Shown: positions 25,669 to 34,892, counted from the first letter of the stretch. The stretch is DNA of 64,000 bases from Pseudomonas sp. ANT_H12B (GCF_008369325.1 NZ_VOBI01000002.1:62001-126000); one strand, 5' to 3'. Numbers and translations: made by a program. Notes: generated by a model from the letters alone, not told the origin.

Positions 25669-26811
25669 GTGAGCGAAACAGCCTTGCCTAAAGATGACGT
25701 CCAGCCAGTGCCTGATGCGCCGGTTGAAACTCCTTCACCTGCCGCAGAGCAGCGCCGAGGCAATGGGCTGGCAATCGTCGCGCTGCTGCTGGGCGCTGCC
25801 GGTGTCGCCGTAGGCGGTTGGGGAGTCTGGCAGGTGCGACACCTGCAAGCCAATACGCAACAGCAGTTGAGTCAGGTCCAGGCATTGAACGATCAGGCGC
25901 AGGACCTGAAGCTCAATGAACAACGCCTGACTGCTCGCCTGGAACAATTGCCTGCCGCCGACGAGCTCGACGCGCGCAGTCGTTTGGTCGTGCAACTTCA
26001 AGGCGATCAACAGCGCTTGAATCAACGTCTGGAAACAGTGCTCGGCGCCAGCCGCAAGGATTGGCGTCTGGCTGAGGCCGAGCATTTGCTGCGTTTGGCC
26101 AGCCTGCGTCTTTCCGCATTGCAGGACATCAGCAGCGCCCAGGCCCTGGTGCAGGGTGCCGATGAAATTCTGCGCGAACAGAACGATCCGGGTTCCTTTG
26201 CCGCTCGTGAGCAAGTAGCCAAAACGCTGGTCGCATTGCGCAGCACCGAACAGCCGGACCGCACCGGGCTGTTCCTGCGACTGGGCGCGCTGCGCGATCA
26301 GGTGATCAACCTCACCGAACTGGCACCCGAGTATAAGGATCGTGGCGAATCCCTGTTGGGTCTCACCGCTGATGGCGACGGCGCCAGTCGCTGGGCGCAA
26401 TGGTGGGATCAGGTCTCGCGCTACATCCGCATCGACTTCAACGCCGACAAGAATGTACGTCCGTTGCTGGCCGGGCAGAGCCTGAGCCAGGTGCGCCTGG
26501 CCCTGAGCCTGGCGCTGGAGCAGGCGCAATGGGCCGCGCTCAATGGCCAGGCAGCCGTTTACACCCAGGCGCTGGCGGAGGCGCGGGACGTGCTCACGGG
26601 CAACTTCAACCCGGACAACCCTCAGAGCAAAGTCATGCTTGAGCAGGTTGGCGAGTTGAGCAAGCAGCCGGTTACTGTGGCCACGCCAGATCTGACTGGC
26701 ACGCTGAGTGCGGTTCAGGGGTATCTGGAACGGCGTAATGTCAACGCCGAGGATTCGATCAAGCCCATGGCCAAACCTGCTGCGAGCACTGCGCAGGAGG
26801 TCACGCCATGA
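25669..26811 (+). CDS. hemX: HemX-like membrane protein (annotated uroporphyrinogen-III C-methyltransferase)
   Basis: 380 aa with a GTG start 16 bases after hemD. A proline/acidic N-terminus (1-30) is followed by one TM helix (about 33-54, GLAIVALLLGAAGVAVGGWGVWQV), then a glutamine-rich coiled coil (about 58-130). A periplasmic helical domain follows with WRLAEAEHLLRLASLRLSALQD. Despite the common database name there is no SAM-methyltransferase fold. Its conserved place between hemD and hemY implies a role in haem synthesis or its membrane organisation. It overlaps hemY by 4 bases. Confidence 0.9.
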   Translation: MSETALPKDDVQPVPDAPVETPSPAAEQRRGNGLAIVALLLGAAGVAVGGWGVWQVRHLQANTQQQLSQVQALNDQAQDLKLNEQRLTARLEQLPAADELDARSRLVVQLQGDQQRLNQRLETVLGASRKDWRLAEAEHLLRLASLRLSALQDISSAQALVQGADEILREQNDPGSFAAREQVAKTLVALRSTEQPDRTGLFLRLGALRDQVINLTELAPEYKDRGESLLGLTADGDGASRWAQWWDQVSRYIRIDFNADKNVRPLLAGQSLSQVRLALSLALEQAQWAALNGQAAVYTQALAEARDVLTGNFNPDNPQSKVMLEQVGELSKQPVTVATPDLTGTLSAVQGYLERRNVNAEDSIKPMAKPAASTAQEVTP

Positions 26812-28046
26812 AACGCCTCTACGTGATCGTGTTTCTGGTTATCGCTGCCGCCGCCGCGCTGGGGTTGGCGATCGCCGAGCATTCCGGCTACGTGCTGATC
26901 GCCTACAAGAGCTTCCGTTACGAATCGAGCCTGTGGGCGGCTTTGGCATTGATCGCGGTGCTCTGGCTGGTGTTCTGGGGTATCAAGGCGTTGATCGAAC
27001 TGGTGACGACCTCCAGCGGCGTGGTCAATCCCTGGTCACGGCGCAATCGCAGCCGCCGGGTGCAAGTGGCGATCGAGCACGGTCAGCTGGATCTGGCCGA
27101 GGGGCGGTGGGCCAGCGCTCAGCGCCATCTGCATCGGGCCGCCGAAGCCGAGCGCCAGCCGCTGCTTTATTATCTCGGCGCTGCCCGCGCCGCGAACGAA
27201 CAAGGTCATTACGAGGAAAGCGACAGCCTGTTGGAGCGCGCACTCGAGCGACAGCCCCAGGCCGAGTTGGCGATTGCCCTGAGTCATGCACAATTGCAGA
27301 CAGACCGCGGTGATACCGAAGGCGCTCTGGAGACCTTGCAAGCCATGCATGAGCGTCATCCTCATAACGTCCAGACCCTGCGTCAGTTGCAGCGCTTGCA
27401 TCAACAGCGCGGCGACTGGTCGGCCGTCATTCGCCTGCTGCCGGAGCTACGCAAGGACAAGGTCCTGCCTCCGGCGGAATTGGCCGAACTGGAACGCCGG
27501 GCCTGGGGGGAGAACTTGTCCTTGGCGGCGCATCAGGAGGAGGACGGAACGGTCGGTCTGCAATCGCTTGATCGCGCCTGGCAGCAGTTGACCTCGGCGC
27601 AGCGTCAGGAGCCGCAGCTGGTGCTCGCTTATGCCGAGCAATTGCGTCAACTGGGTGCGCAGGTCAAAGCTGAAGAGGTATTGCGCACAGCGCTCAAGCG
27701 CAACTACGACAGCCATCTGGCACGCCTCTATGGACTTGTTCGCGGCAGTGATCCGGCGCGTCAATTGCAAACGGCCGAAGGCTGGCTCAAGGACCATCCG
27801 GCCGATCCGAGCCTGCTGTTGACCCTCGGACGTTTGTGCCTGCAAAGCAGCCTATGGGGCAAGGCCCGGGATTATCTGGAAAGCAGCCTGCGTGTGCAGC
27901 GCAATCCGGAAGCTTGTGCGGAACTGGCGCGGCTGCTGGCGCAATTGGGCGATACCGAGCGCAGCAACCAACTGTTCCAGGAAGGTTTGGGCTTGCTGGA
28001 CGAACGCTTGCTGGCGGCACCGTTGCCAGTTGCAGTTCAAGCTTGA
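26808..28046 (+). CDS. hemY: HemY, TPR-containing haem-biosynthesis-associated membrane protein
   Basis: 412 aa. The HemY N-terminal domain has two TM helices (about 5-25 and 42-65) around YKSFRYESSLWAAL, followed by a cytoplasmic array of TPR-like helices (GQLDLAEGRWASAQRHL, LYYLGAARAANEQGHYEES, and others to residue 400). This is the gammaproteobacterial HemY, unrelated to the protoporphyrinogen oxidase of the same name in Bacillus. It is the last gene of the hemCDXY operon; a 361-base gap rich in palindromes follows. Confidence 0.94.
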   Translation: MKRLYVIVFLVIAAAAALGLAIAEHSGYVLIAYKSFRYESSLWAALALIAVLWLVFWGIKALIELVTTSSGVVNPWSRRNRSRRVQVAIEHGQLDLAEGRWASAQRHLHRAAEAERQPLLYYLGAARAANEQGHYEESDSLLERALERQPQAELAIALSHAQLQTDRGDTEGALETLQAMHERHPHNVQTLRQLQRLHQQRGDWSAVIRLLPELRKDKVLPPAELAELERRAWGENLSLAAHQEEDGTVGLQSLDRAWQQLTSAQRQEPQLVLAYAEQLRQLGAQVKAEEVLRTALKRNYDSHLARLYGLVRGSDPARQLQTAEGWLKDHPADPSLLLTLGRLCLQSSLWGKARDYLESSLRVQRNPEACAELARLLAQLGDTERSNQLFQEGLGLLDERLLAAPLPVAVQA

Positions 28047-28407
28047 TACTGACGCTGGACATAGCCGCCGGCGCAGCCTGCGTTCGCTGCGCAGCAGGCG
28101 TAATTTAGACACCCTGGTTATTGCCGGTAGATCGAGTCGGCAGGATTAGCGACCGCTACGCAGCCGAACGTAGGCTGCGCCAGCTGCTAGTGGGTCGGTT
28201 GGAAGGCAATCAAGTAGCTCGAATCGCGCCGAATGTTTGGCGTTGTAGTCCCTTAACGGCATCGTCCTACGTGGGACTACATCAAATCCTCTCGATTCTG
28301 TCGGGAATTCCCTACACTTCTGCTGAAGTGTCCCTGCTGGCCTGCCTTGAAAGGCTGGCGCGCTTTCCTCTACCGTAACCGCCTGTCTCTACTGTTACGG
28401 AAAAGCC
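28047..28407. other. Palindrome-rich intergenic region between hemY and dsbH
   Basis: I see no gene here. Structure in order: a stem-loop with GCCTGCG/CGCAGCAGGC near 28077-28100 after the hemY stop; an inverted repeat TGTAGTCCC...GGGACTACA (28244-28252 and 28273-28281); the perfect palindrome GGGAATTCCC (28303-28312); and ACACTTC-TGCT-GAAGTGT (28314-28331). The first hairpin may end hemY transcripts. The later ones look like clustered operator sites or leader RNA for dsbH. Confidence 0.5.
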
Positions 28408-28959
28408 ATGTCTTTGGCCTGCTCACGCTCCTTGTTTTTCATGGTTTTCATTACGGGTGCCCTGGTCTTGGGCGTTTCCTATTACCTGGAATATGCGGTC
28501 GGTCTCAAACCTTGCGGGTTGTGCCTGTTGCAGCGTTTTTGTCTGGCGCTGCTCTTGGGTGTCTGCCTGATGGCTTCGGTGCATGGCCCGGGCCGACTCG
28601 GCTCATCTGTGTATTGGTTGCTCGGTCTGCTCTGCAGTCTGGCGGGTACGGTCACGGCGTGGCGGCAGGTATTGTTACAGAGCGATCCGGTGCAACAGCT
28701 GTCGGGCTGCTCGCCCAATCTGGCTGAGCTGTTCGCCAGCACACCCTGGCGGTGTGTCGTGCAGCGGATGTTCGAAGGTTCTGCGGACTGTGCGCAAATT
28801 TCCTGGACGCTGTTCGACTTGAGCATCCCGGAGTGGAGCCTGCTGTTTTTCGTCGCGATGATGATCGTGGGCATTTATCAGTTGCTGCGACTTGTCTGGA
28901 TCACCTGTCAGCGACCGCTCAGCGGCGAGTCGTCGCACCGGGCGCTGACGGGCGATTAA
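28408..28959 (+). CDS. dsbH: DsbB-family disulphide bond formation protein (DsbH/DsbB2 type)
   Basis: 183 aa inner-membrane quinone-linked oxidase that re-oxidises DsbA-type proteins. Four TM helices are predicted. The first redox pair is C36-G-L-C39 (KPCGLCLLQR, as in DsbB). The second periplasmic loop carries C101 (QLSGCSPN) and C128 (GSADCAQISW), with an extra C116. It is shorter in the second loop than a plain E. coli DsbB. It lies between hemY and algQ, the position of dsbH in P. aeruginosa. Confidence 0.9.
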   Translation: MSLACSRSLFFMVFITGALVLGVSYYLEYAVGLKPCGLCLLQRFCLALLLGVCLMASVHGPGRLGSSVYWLLGLLCSLAGTVTAWRQVLLQSDPVQQLSGCSPNLAELFASTPWRCVVQRMFEGSADCAQISWTLFDLSIPEWSLLFFVAMMIVGIYQLLRLVWITCQRPLSGESSHRALTGD

Positions 28960-29137
28960 ACACTTGTATGAACTTTATCTCCTGCGTACCTTGAAGGCCT
29001 TGTCGCGCGGGCATAATCTGGCCCGCACGTGTCATTGGAAATATGTTGCTCGAATGACGTTCTGCCTGACCGATTCTTGATCTTCAAGTGTGCGACAGGT
29101 GTAGGGCAGCATGACCCACAAGGGAAGAGAGATCGCC

Positions 29138-29596
29138 ATGCTCGAAAGTTGTCAGAATGCTCAGGAACGCTGGGGTGGAGTGCATCTGCTGATCGATCGA
29201 TGGTTGCAGGAGCGTCACGAACTGGTTCGGGCCTATGATGCTCTCGGCGCCAAGCCTGAGGCGCTGGGCGAAAATCGAAAACCGTTACAGGAATTCTGCG
29301 GAGTACTGGTGGATTACGTGTCTGCCGGGCATTTCGAGATCTACGAACAGCTGACCGGCGAAGCCAAGGCGTTTGGTGATACCCGTGGTCTGGAGCTGGC
29401 CGAGACGATCTACCCGCGCATCGACGTCATCACCGAGAAGCTGCTCGCGTTCAACGACCTGTGTGATGCAGGTAAGTGCGTAGCAGAGAAATTCAAGGAG
29501 CTGGGTGGCCTGTTGCATGAACGCTTCGAACTGGAAGACTGCCTGATCGAAGTGCTGCACACCGCTCACAAAGAAGAGGATTCGGTTCAGGCCTGA
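29138..29596 (+). CDS. algQ: AlgQ / Rsd-family anti-sigma factor
   Basis: 152 aa from the ATG at 29138, which has GGGAAGAGAG 7 bases upstream; an in-frame ATG at 29111 adds nine residues with a weaker ribosome-binding site. Rsd-type proteins bind region 4 of sigma-70 in stationary phase; AlgQ (AlgR2) also affects alginate and Ndk. Family landmarks are [44 protein letters not shown] and [28 protein letters not shown] promoter-like pair lies at 28991-29017. A terminator follows. Confidence 0.93.
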   Translation: MLESCQNAQERWGGVHLLIDRWLQERHELVRAYDALGAKPEALGENRKPLQEFCGVLVDYVSAGHFEIYEQLTGEAKAFGDTRGLELAETIYPRIDVITEKLLAFNDLCDAGKCVAEKFKELGGLLHERFELEDCLIEVLHTAHKEEDSVQA

Positions 29597-29620
29597 ACCC
29601 TCTCCCTGCAACATCTCAAA

Positions 29621-29652
29621 AAAAACGGTGCGCTATGCGCGCCGTTTTTCGT
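29621..29652. terminator. Bidirectional terminator between algQ and the FKBP gene
   Basis: AAACGGTGCGC-TAT-GCGCGCCGTTT with A-run and T-run on opposite sides, a near-perfect 11-bp stem. It serves the convergent algQ and FKBP genes. Confidence 0.85.
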
Positions 29653-29661
29653 TCCCGGAAC

Positions 29662-30327
29662 TCAGCTTGTGGCACCGCGCAATTCGATTTCGAATACCAA
29701 CGGTGTGAATGGCGCGATCACGTCGCCGGCACCGTCGGCGCCATAGGCCTGGGCCGATGGAATGACCAGGCGCCATTTCGCGCCGACCGGCATTTGCTGT
29801 AATGCGCTGCGCCATCCACTGATCACGCTATCGAGACTGAACCACTGCGGTTGACTGTTCTGATCGAACACGGTGCCGTCGGGAAGGCGACCGACATACA
29901 GCACCTGGACCTTGCCGTTCGGCCCGGCTTTGACGCCAGCACCCGGTGCCAACTCCGTCAGCAATATTCCATCTGCCAGTTCGCGAACTCCGGGTTTGGC
30001 TTTTTCCTCGGCGAGAAAACTGCGCTCTTTTTCCAGGGCAACTTCGCTCTGCGGCATGGCCGGTTGCAAGGAGGCCTGAGCTTCATGCTCGGCAAGAATG
30101 TGTTCGATCCGCTCATCTTTCAGGGCCAGGGGTTTGCCTTGATAGGCTTGCTGTAAACCTTCTACCAACGCCTGAAGTTGCAGGTCAGGAACCTCCTGGC
30201 GCAAGCGTTCGCCGAGGCTCGCACCCAGACTGTAAGCGAGATCGTGAGCGTCATTGTCCTTGGTTTTTTCGGCGGCCTGGGCCACGGAAAAAACCATGCA
30301 TAGCGATAAAAAAAGGTAACGCGACAT
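29662..30327 (-). CDS. Periplasmic FKBP-type peptidyl-prolyl cis-trans isomerase
   Basis: 221 aa from the ATG at 30327 (GGAGAG upstream). The signal peptide (residues about 1-18, ending VAQA before AEKTKD) directs export. The N-terminal FKBP dimerisation domain is about 20-100 (DLAYSLGASLGERLRQEVPDLQLQALVEGLQQAYQGKP). The catalytic FKBP domain is about 125-218, with VQVLYVGRLPDGTVFDQN, VISGWRSALQQMPVGAKWRLVIPSAQAYG and a final FEIEL strand. It resembles FklB/Mip-type folding helpers. It is divergent from algP. Confidence 0.93.
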   Translation of the reverse strand: MSRYLFLSLCMVFSVAQAAEKTKDNDAHDLAYSLGASLGERLRQEVPDLQLQALVEGLQQAYQGKPLALKDERIEHILAEHEAQASLQPAMPQSEVALEKERSFLAEEKAKPGVRELADGILLTELAPGAGVKAGPNGKVQVLYVGRLPDGTVFDQNSQPQWFSLDSVISGWRSALQQMPVGAKWRLVIPSAQAYGADGAGDVIAPFTPLVFEIELRGATS

Positions 30328-30519
30328 GGGCACTCTCCGACCTCAAATGCGGTGGATTATGCCAGTGAGAATGCGTGCAACGGTGAACTGGTTTTGCGCA
30401 GGCGCAGAAGAATTTCAATCCGTTGCAACGCAGCGCTTTGGATACTGTCAACATGCCCTAGCGGCGGTAGCAGCAGAGGTCTAGTATGAGCCGCACCCAC
30501 GTCAGCCAGGAGGTAAACC

Positions 30520-31653
30520 ATGTCGGCCACCAAGAAGCCAGTAAATACTCCGTTGCACTTACTCCAACAACTCTCGGGCAGCCTGCTCGAACATTTGGAA
30601 ACCGCTTGTTCCCAAGCCTTGGCTGATGCTGAAAAATTGCTCGCCAAACTGGAAAAGCAGCGCGGAAAAGCGCAGGAAAAACTGCACAAATTCCGTACCA
30701 AATTGCAGGACGCTGCGGCGGCCGGCAAGGCCAAGGCACAAACTAAAGCCAAGGGCGCGGTGAAGGAGCTTGAGGACTTGCTCGATGCCCTCAAGGATCG
30801 TCAATCCGAAACTCGCAACTACATTCTGCAACTCAAACGCGATGCTCAAGAAAGCCTGAAACTGGCCCAGGGCGTCGGTCGTGTACAAGAGGCTGTCGGC
30901 AAGGCGTTGTCCTTGCGTTCGGCCAAGCCTGCCGCGGCTCCTGCCAAAAAAGCCGCTGCCAAACCGGCTGCTGCAAAAGCACCGGCCAAGCCTGCTGCCA
31001 AACCGGCCGCCAGAGCACCGGTGAAAGCCGCAGCCAAGCCTGCTGCAAAACCAGCAGCGAAAAAAACCGTCGCTGCCAGTGCTGCGAAACCGGCTGCTAA
31101 AACGACGGCTGCCAAGCCTGCCGCTGCAAAACCAGCCGTGGCGAAAAAAGCCGCTGCCAAACCAGCAGCAAAAACAGCAGCAAAACCTGCTGCAAAAACG
31201 GCCGCTAAACCTGCAGCCAAACCAGCTGCCAAAACCGCTGCGGCGAAACCTGCTGCCAAGCCGGCTGCCAAACCTGTCGCGGCTAAAACTGCTGCCAGAC
31301 CAGCTGCAAAACCAGCGGCCAAAGCTGCTGCAAAACCAGCTGCAAAACCCGCGGTAAAAGCTGCTGCAAAACCAGCCGCTAAACCAGCCGCTAAACCTGC
31401 TGCGGCTAAACCTGCCGCTGCTGCCAAGCCGGCCACCGCCAGCGCAGCCAAACCTGCCGCAGCCAAACCTGCTGCAAAACCCGCGGTGAAAAAACCGGTT
31501 GCCGCCAAGCCGGCCGCCGCGCCAGTTGCCAAGCCAGCCAACCCGGCTCCGGCAGCAACGTCTGCTTTAGCAGCAGCCACCTCGACAGCCACGCCAGCGC
31601 CAACGCCGGCCGCCGCATCGATCGCAGCAACCACCCCAACCAGCGCTTCCTAA
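30520..31653 (+). CDS. algP: AlgP, histone H1-like alginate regulatory protein
   Basis: 377 aa. Residues 1-135 form a helical, partly coiled-coil domain (PLHLLQQLSGSLLEHLETACSQALADAEKLLAKLEKQRG). From about 136 to the end the protein is lysine/alanine/proline rich, built of degenerate AAKPA / AKPAAK repeats resembling eukaryotic histone H1 tails. AlgP of P. aeruginosa (AlgR3) binds DNA and affects algD. GGAGG lies 6 bases before the ATG. The repeat number is expected to vary between strains, so the length is not comparable. Confidence 0.93.
   Translation: MSATKKPVNTPLHLLQQLSGSLLEHLETACSQALADAEKLLAKLEKQRGKAQEKLHKFRTKLQDAAAAGKAKAQTKAKGAVKELEDLLDALKDRQSETRNYILQLKRDAQESLKLAQGVGRVQEAVGKALSLRSAKPAAAPAKKAAAKPAAAKAPAKPAAKPAARAPVKAAAKPAAKPAAKKTVAASAAKPAAKTTAAKPAAAKPAVAKKAAAKPAAKTAAKPAAKTAAKPAAKPAAKTAAAKPAAKPAAKPVAAKTAARPAAKPAAKAAAKPAAKPAVKAAAKPAAKPAAKPAAAKPAAAAKPATASAAKPAAAKPAAKPAVKKPVAAKPAAAPVAKPANPAPAATSALAAATSTATPAPTPAAASIAATTPTSAS
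30925..31530 (+). repeat. Degenerate tandem repeats encoding the AlgP lysine/alanine tail
   Basis: The DNA is made of imperfect 12-15-base units around GCTGCAAAACCAGC / GCCAAGCCTGCT encoding AAKPA. Long identical runs are broken by synonymous changes, but the tract remains prone to slippage or recombination. In P. aeruginosa the algP repeats are known to rearrange. Confidence 0.85.
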
Positions 31654-32114
31654 GTGCCGGTTGCCGCGACGCGCAGCTGATGCAGCGCGTCGCGGTCCAG
31701 GTGGGCGGCACCTGCCGTCACACCTTCCAGCCAGGCCGTTAGATCGGTCACCTCACCTTGCGGCCAACTCTGCGCCAATCGCTCCAGCCGCAACAACAAA
31801 TGTCGCTCGGCTTCGAGTTCCAGTGTCTTCACTTGTTCGCGCAATGAATTCAGTTCGGCATCTTCAGTTGCGACGGCTTTCCATTGCATGCGCAAGGCCC
31901 GCAGCGGACGCACGACATCCGCGTCCCAGGGCTCGGCCACGTTGCGAAGCTGCTGCAATCGTTGCTCGTTACAGGCGACTTCCCGCTGCCCAAGCCACAA
32001 ACCACACAGCAGCAGGCAGACATTCACCCCCGTCGACTGTAATTGCAGGCACGCGTGTTCAACGCCGGAACGGGCGTAAGTGCCAAGGGAAAAGCTCCAC
32101 AGGTCAGAGGACAT
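31650..32114 (-). CDS. TIGR02444 family protein
   Basis: 154 aa, mainly alpha-helical: SSDLWSFSLGTYARSGVEHACLQLQSTGVNVCLLLCGLWLG at the N-terminus, then LRALRMQWKAVATEDAELNSLREQVKTLELEAERHLLLRLE. The N-terminal stretch is the signature of TIGR02444, a proteobacterial family without known function. Its end overlaps that of algP by 4 bases (convergent). It is divergent from the ABC-F gene with about 50 bases between the starts, so they share a promoter region. Confidence 0.85.
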   Translation of the reverse strand: MSSDLWSFSLGTYARSGVEHACLQLQSTGVNVCLLLCGLWLGQREVACNEQRLQQLRNVAEPWDADVVRPLRALRMQWKAVATEDAELNSLREQVKTLELEAERHLLLRLERLAQSWPQGEVTDLTAWLEGVTAGAAHLDRDALHQLRVAATGT

Positions 32115-32164
32115 AGTGCTACTCGCGCCAGTTGCGAGCGAAGCTGGTAGACTCCGCCGCCATT

Positions 32165-34075
32165 ATGATTCGACTTCAGAACCTGACTTTACAGCGTGGC
32201 CCTCAACGTCTGCTAGAAGACGCTGAGCTGACCCTGCACGCCGGCCACAAAGCCGGCCTCATCGGTGCCAACGGCGCCGGCAAATCGAGCCTGTTCGCCT
32301 TGCTTCTGGGTGACCTGCACCCGGACTCGGGTGATTGCTTCCTGCCGGCGGACTGGCGCATCGCCCACATGCGCCAAGAGATCGACACCCTCGATCGGGT
32401 GGCGGTCGACTATGTGCTCGATGGCGACCTGCGCCTGCGCGAGGTGCAACGCGACCTCGCCGCAGCCGAAGCGGCCCATGACGGTACCGCTCAGGCCCGC
32501 CTGCACTCGGAACTCGACAGCGCCGACGGTTACACCGCCGATGCCCGGGCCCGCAAGTTGCTGGCCGGCCTTGGGTTCACCAATGAACAGATGGATCGCC
32601 AGGTAGGAGATTTCTCTGGTGGTTGGAGGATGCGTCTGAACCTGGCGCAGGCTTTGATGTGCCCCTCGGACTTGTTGCTGCTCGACGAACCGACCAACCA
32701 CTTGGACCTCGACGCCATCATCTGGCTCGAAGAATGGCTCAAAAGCTATCCCGGCACCTTGATGCTGATTTCCCACGACCGGGATTTCCTCGATGCCGTG
32801 GTCGATCACGTGGCCCACGTCGATCAGCGCAAGATCACTCTGTATCGCGGTGGTTATTCAGCCTTCGAACGCGCTCGCGCCGAACGTCTGGCCCAGCAAC
32901 AGCAGGCCTACGAGAAGCAGCAGGCGCAACGTGCGCACATGGAAAGCTACATCGCCCGCTTCAAGGCCCAGGCCACCAAGGCTCGTCAGGCCCAGAGCCG
33001 GATCAAGGCACTGGAGCGGATGGAAGAACTGTCCGCCGCCCACGTCGATTCGCCGTTCGATTTCGTCTTCCGTGAATCGGTGAAGATCTCCAGCCCGTTG
33101 ATCGACCTCTCCGATGCCCGACTCGGTTACGGCGAGCGGGCCGTGCTGGAGAAGGTCAAGCTGCAACTGACCCCCGGCGCGCGGATCGGTTTGCTCGGCC
33201 CGAACGGCGCCGGTAAATCGACCCTGATCAAAAACCTTGCCGGTGAACTCGAACCGTTGTCCGGGCGACTGACCCGTGGCGAGAACACCGTCGTTGGCTA
33301 CTTCGCCCAGCATCAGCTGGATTCGCTCGATTCCAAAGCCAGCCCGTTACTGCACATGCAACGCCTGGCACCGACGGAGCGCGAACAGACCTTGCGCGAC
33401 TTCCTCGGTGGTTTTGACTTCCGTGGTGCGCGTATCGATGAGCCCGTGCTGAATTTCTCCGGGGGCGAAAAGGCCCGTCTGGCGCTGGCGTTGATCGCCT
33501 GGGGTCGGCCGAACCTGTTGCTGCTCGACGAACCCACCAACCACCTGGACCTGGAAATGCGCCTGGCGCTGACCATGGCTCTTCAGGAGTTCAGCGGCGC
33601 GGTACTGGTGGTCTCCCACGATCGTCATTTGCTCAAAAGCACCACCGACAATTTCTATCTGGTGGCGGACGGCAAGGTCGAGGAATTCGACGGCGACCTG
33701 GAAGACTACACCCGTTGGCTGGTCGACTATCGCCAGCGCAATGCCCCGGTCAGCAACACACCGGTGAACCCGGACAAGACCGATAAGAAGGCCCAGCGTC
33801 AAGCCGCTGCCGCGTTGCGTCAGCAACTGGCGCCGCATAAGCGCGAAGCCGACAAACTTGAAGCCGAGCTGGGCAAGCTGCACGAGAAACTGGCCAAGAT
33901 CGATACCGGCCTGGGTGACAGCGACATTTACGAACCGGCACGCAAGAACGATCTGCGTGACCTGCTGGCCGAACAAGCCAAGCTGAAGGTGCGTGAAGCT
34001 GAACTCGAAGAAGCCTGGATGGAAGCGCTGGAGCTGCTCGAAAGCATGCAGGCGGAGCTGGAGGCGCTGTCTTGA
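32165..34075 (+). CDS. ABC-F family ATPase (YheS type)
   Basis: 636 aa soluble protein with two ABC domains and no TM segments. Walker A motifs are GANGAGKSSLF (about residue 37) and GPNGAGKSTLI (about 345). Signatures are FSGGWRMRLNLAQAL and FSGGEKARLALAL, and both have LLLDEPTNHLDL Walker B/D-loops. The linker carries the charged arm YEKQQAQRAHMESYIARFKAQATKARQAQSR, and the C-terminal coiled coil is about 540-636. It resembles YheS, which acts on the ribosome. It overlaps the next gene by one base. Confidence 0.93.
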   Translation: MIRLQNLTLQRGPQRLLEDAELTLHAGHKAGLIGANGAGKSSLFALLLGDLHPDSGDCFLPADWRIAHMRQEIDTLDRVAVDYVLDGDLRLREVQRDLAAAEAAHDGTAQARLHSELDSADGYTADARARKLLAGLGFTNEQMDRQVGDFSGGWRMRLNLAQALMCPSDLLLLDEPTNHLDLDAIIWLEEWLKSYPGTLMLISHDRDFLDAVVDHVAHVDQRKITLYRGGYSAFERARAERLAQQQQAYEKQQAQRAHMESYIARFKAQATKARQAQSRIKALERMEELSAAHVDSPFDFVFRESVKISSPLIDLSDARLGYGERAVLEKVKLQLTPGARIGLLGPNGAGKSTLIKNLAGELEPLSGRLTRGENTVVGYFAQHQLDSLDSKASPLLHMQRLAPTEREQTLRDFLGGFDFRGARIDEPVLNFSGGEKARLALALIAWGRPNLLLLDEPTNHLDLEMRLALTMALQEFSGAVLVVSHDRHLLKSTTDNFYLVADGKVEEFDGDLEDYTRWLVDYRQRNAPVSNTPVNPDKTDKKAQRQAAAALRQQLAPHKREADKLEAELGKLHEKLAKIDTGLGDSDIYEPARKNDLRDLLAEQAKLKVREAELEEAWMEALELLESMQAELEALS

Positions 34076-34656
34076 TGGAAGCGTTCAAGCTGCCATTGGC
34101 TGCCATGTGGATTGAGCCTCTGTGGCTCTTTGGGCAAATCCTGCTGATCTTGTTGGCGGGCTACATCGCCCAGCGCTTCGTGGCCAAGTGCCTGACCCGC
34201 CTGGGTGAACGCTATCCGTTGCCGCCGCAATTGCTGATGCCACTGCGCGGTGGTCTGCGCTGGCTGATCATGGGCAGCGCGCTGATCTTCGTCCTGGAAC
34301 GCCTTGGCGTTTCAGCCACGGTGCTCTGGACCGCATTGTCCGGGTTTGTCGCAGTAGCGGCGGTGGCGTTCTTCGCCATGTGGAGCGTGCTCTCCAATCT
34401 GCTTTGCGCGATCCTGATCTTCACCGTCGGCCCGTTCCGGATCGGTGATGTCGTCGAATTGGTGGACACCACTGACAAGCCTGGCGTCAAAGGTCGGGTG
34501 GTGGCGATCAACCTGCTCTACACCACGTTGATCGAAGCCGAAGAGCTCGGTACCGGCAGCGCCATGGTGCAAGTACCCAACAGCCTGTTCTTCCAGCGCT
34601 CGGTTCGACGCTGGCGGGGTAGCGATGTATTCCCTTCGAATGGCTTTGAAAAGTAG
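34075..34656 (+). CDS. Small MscS-like mechanosensitive channel family protein
   Basis: 193 aa, start ATG at 34075 overlapping the TGA of the ABC-F gene (TGATG), so it is translationally coupled. Three TM segments (about 12-34, 60-80, 83-110) precede the MscS beta-domain (LIFTVGPFRIGDVVEL, KGRVVAINLLYTTLIEAE, MVQVPNSLFFQRSVRR). It ends soon after that domain, lacking the larger C-terminal alpha/beta vestibule of E. coli MscS (286 aa). It is probably a compact family member and not a truncation. Confidence 0.85.
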   Translation: MEAFKLPLAAMWIEPLWLFGQILLILLAGYIAQRFVAKCLTRLGERYPLPPQLLMPLRGGLRWLIMGSALIFVLERLGVSATVLWTALSGFVAVAAVAFFAMWSVLSNLLCAILIFTVGPFRIGDVVELVDTTDKPGVKGRVVAINLLYTTLIEAEELGTGSAMVQVPNSLFFQRSVRRWRGSDVFPSNGFEK

Positions 34657-34677
34657 GCTTCTGTTGTCTGACACACC

Positions 34678-34775
34678 GCTTTCGCGAGCAGGCTCGCTCC
34701 CACAGTTGATCTTCGGTGAACCTGTTTTTTGCAACAATCGAGAACCACTGTGGGAGCGAGCCTGCTGGCGAAGGG
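34678..34775. repeat. REP pair in inverted orientation
   Basis: GCTTTCGCGAGCAGGCTCGC and GGGAGCGAGCCTGCTGGCGA face each other across about 45 bases that include a T-run. It lies after the MscS-like gene. Confidence 0.8.
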
Positions 34776-34892
34776 GTCCTGAAGCCGTAAACGCTGGTCG
34801 GCAGTCGTAATGTCCTTACAAAAAATCGGTAGTCATCGGCTCAAAGCCGCATTAGCTTAGACGTCTGTCAGGAGTCTGAGTCGAGGTGTGTA

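Noticed and set aside
30925..31530. Possible CRISPR-like regular repeats
   Set aside because: Units are in-frame codon repeats (AAKPA) without unique spacers; this is coding low complexity.
30846..31634. Long minus-strand frame of alternating AAGLAAG repeats opposite algP
   Set aside because: It is the complement of the AlgP repeats; the low-complexity alanine/glycine product has no start context of its own.
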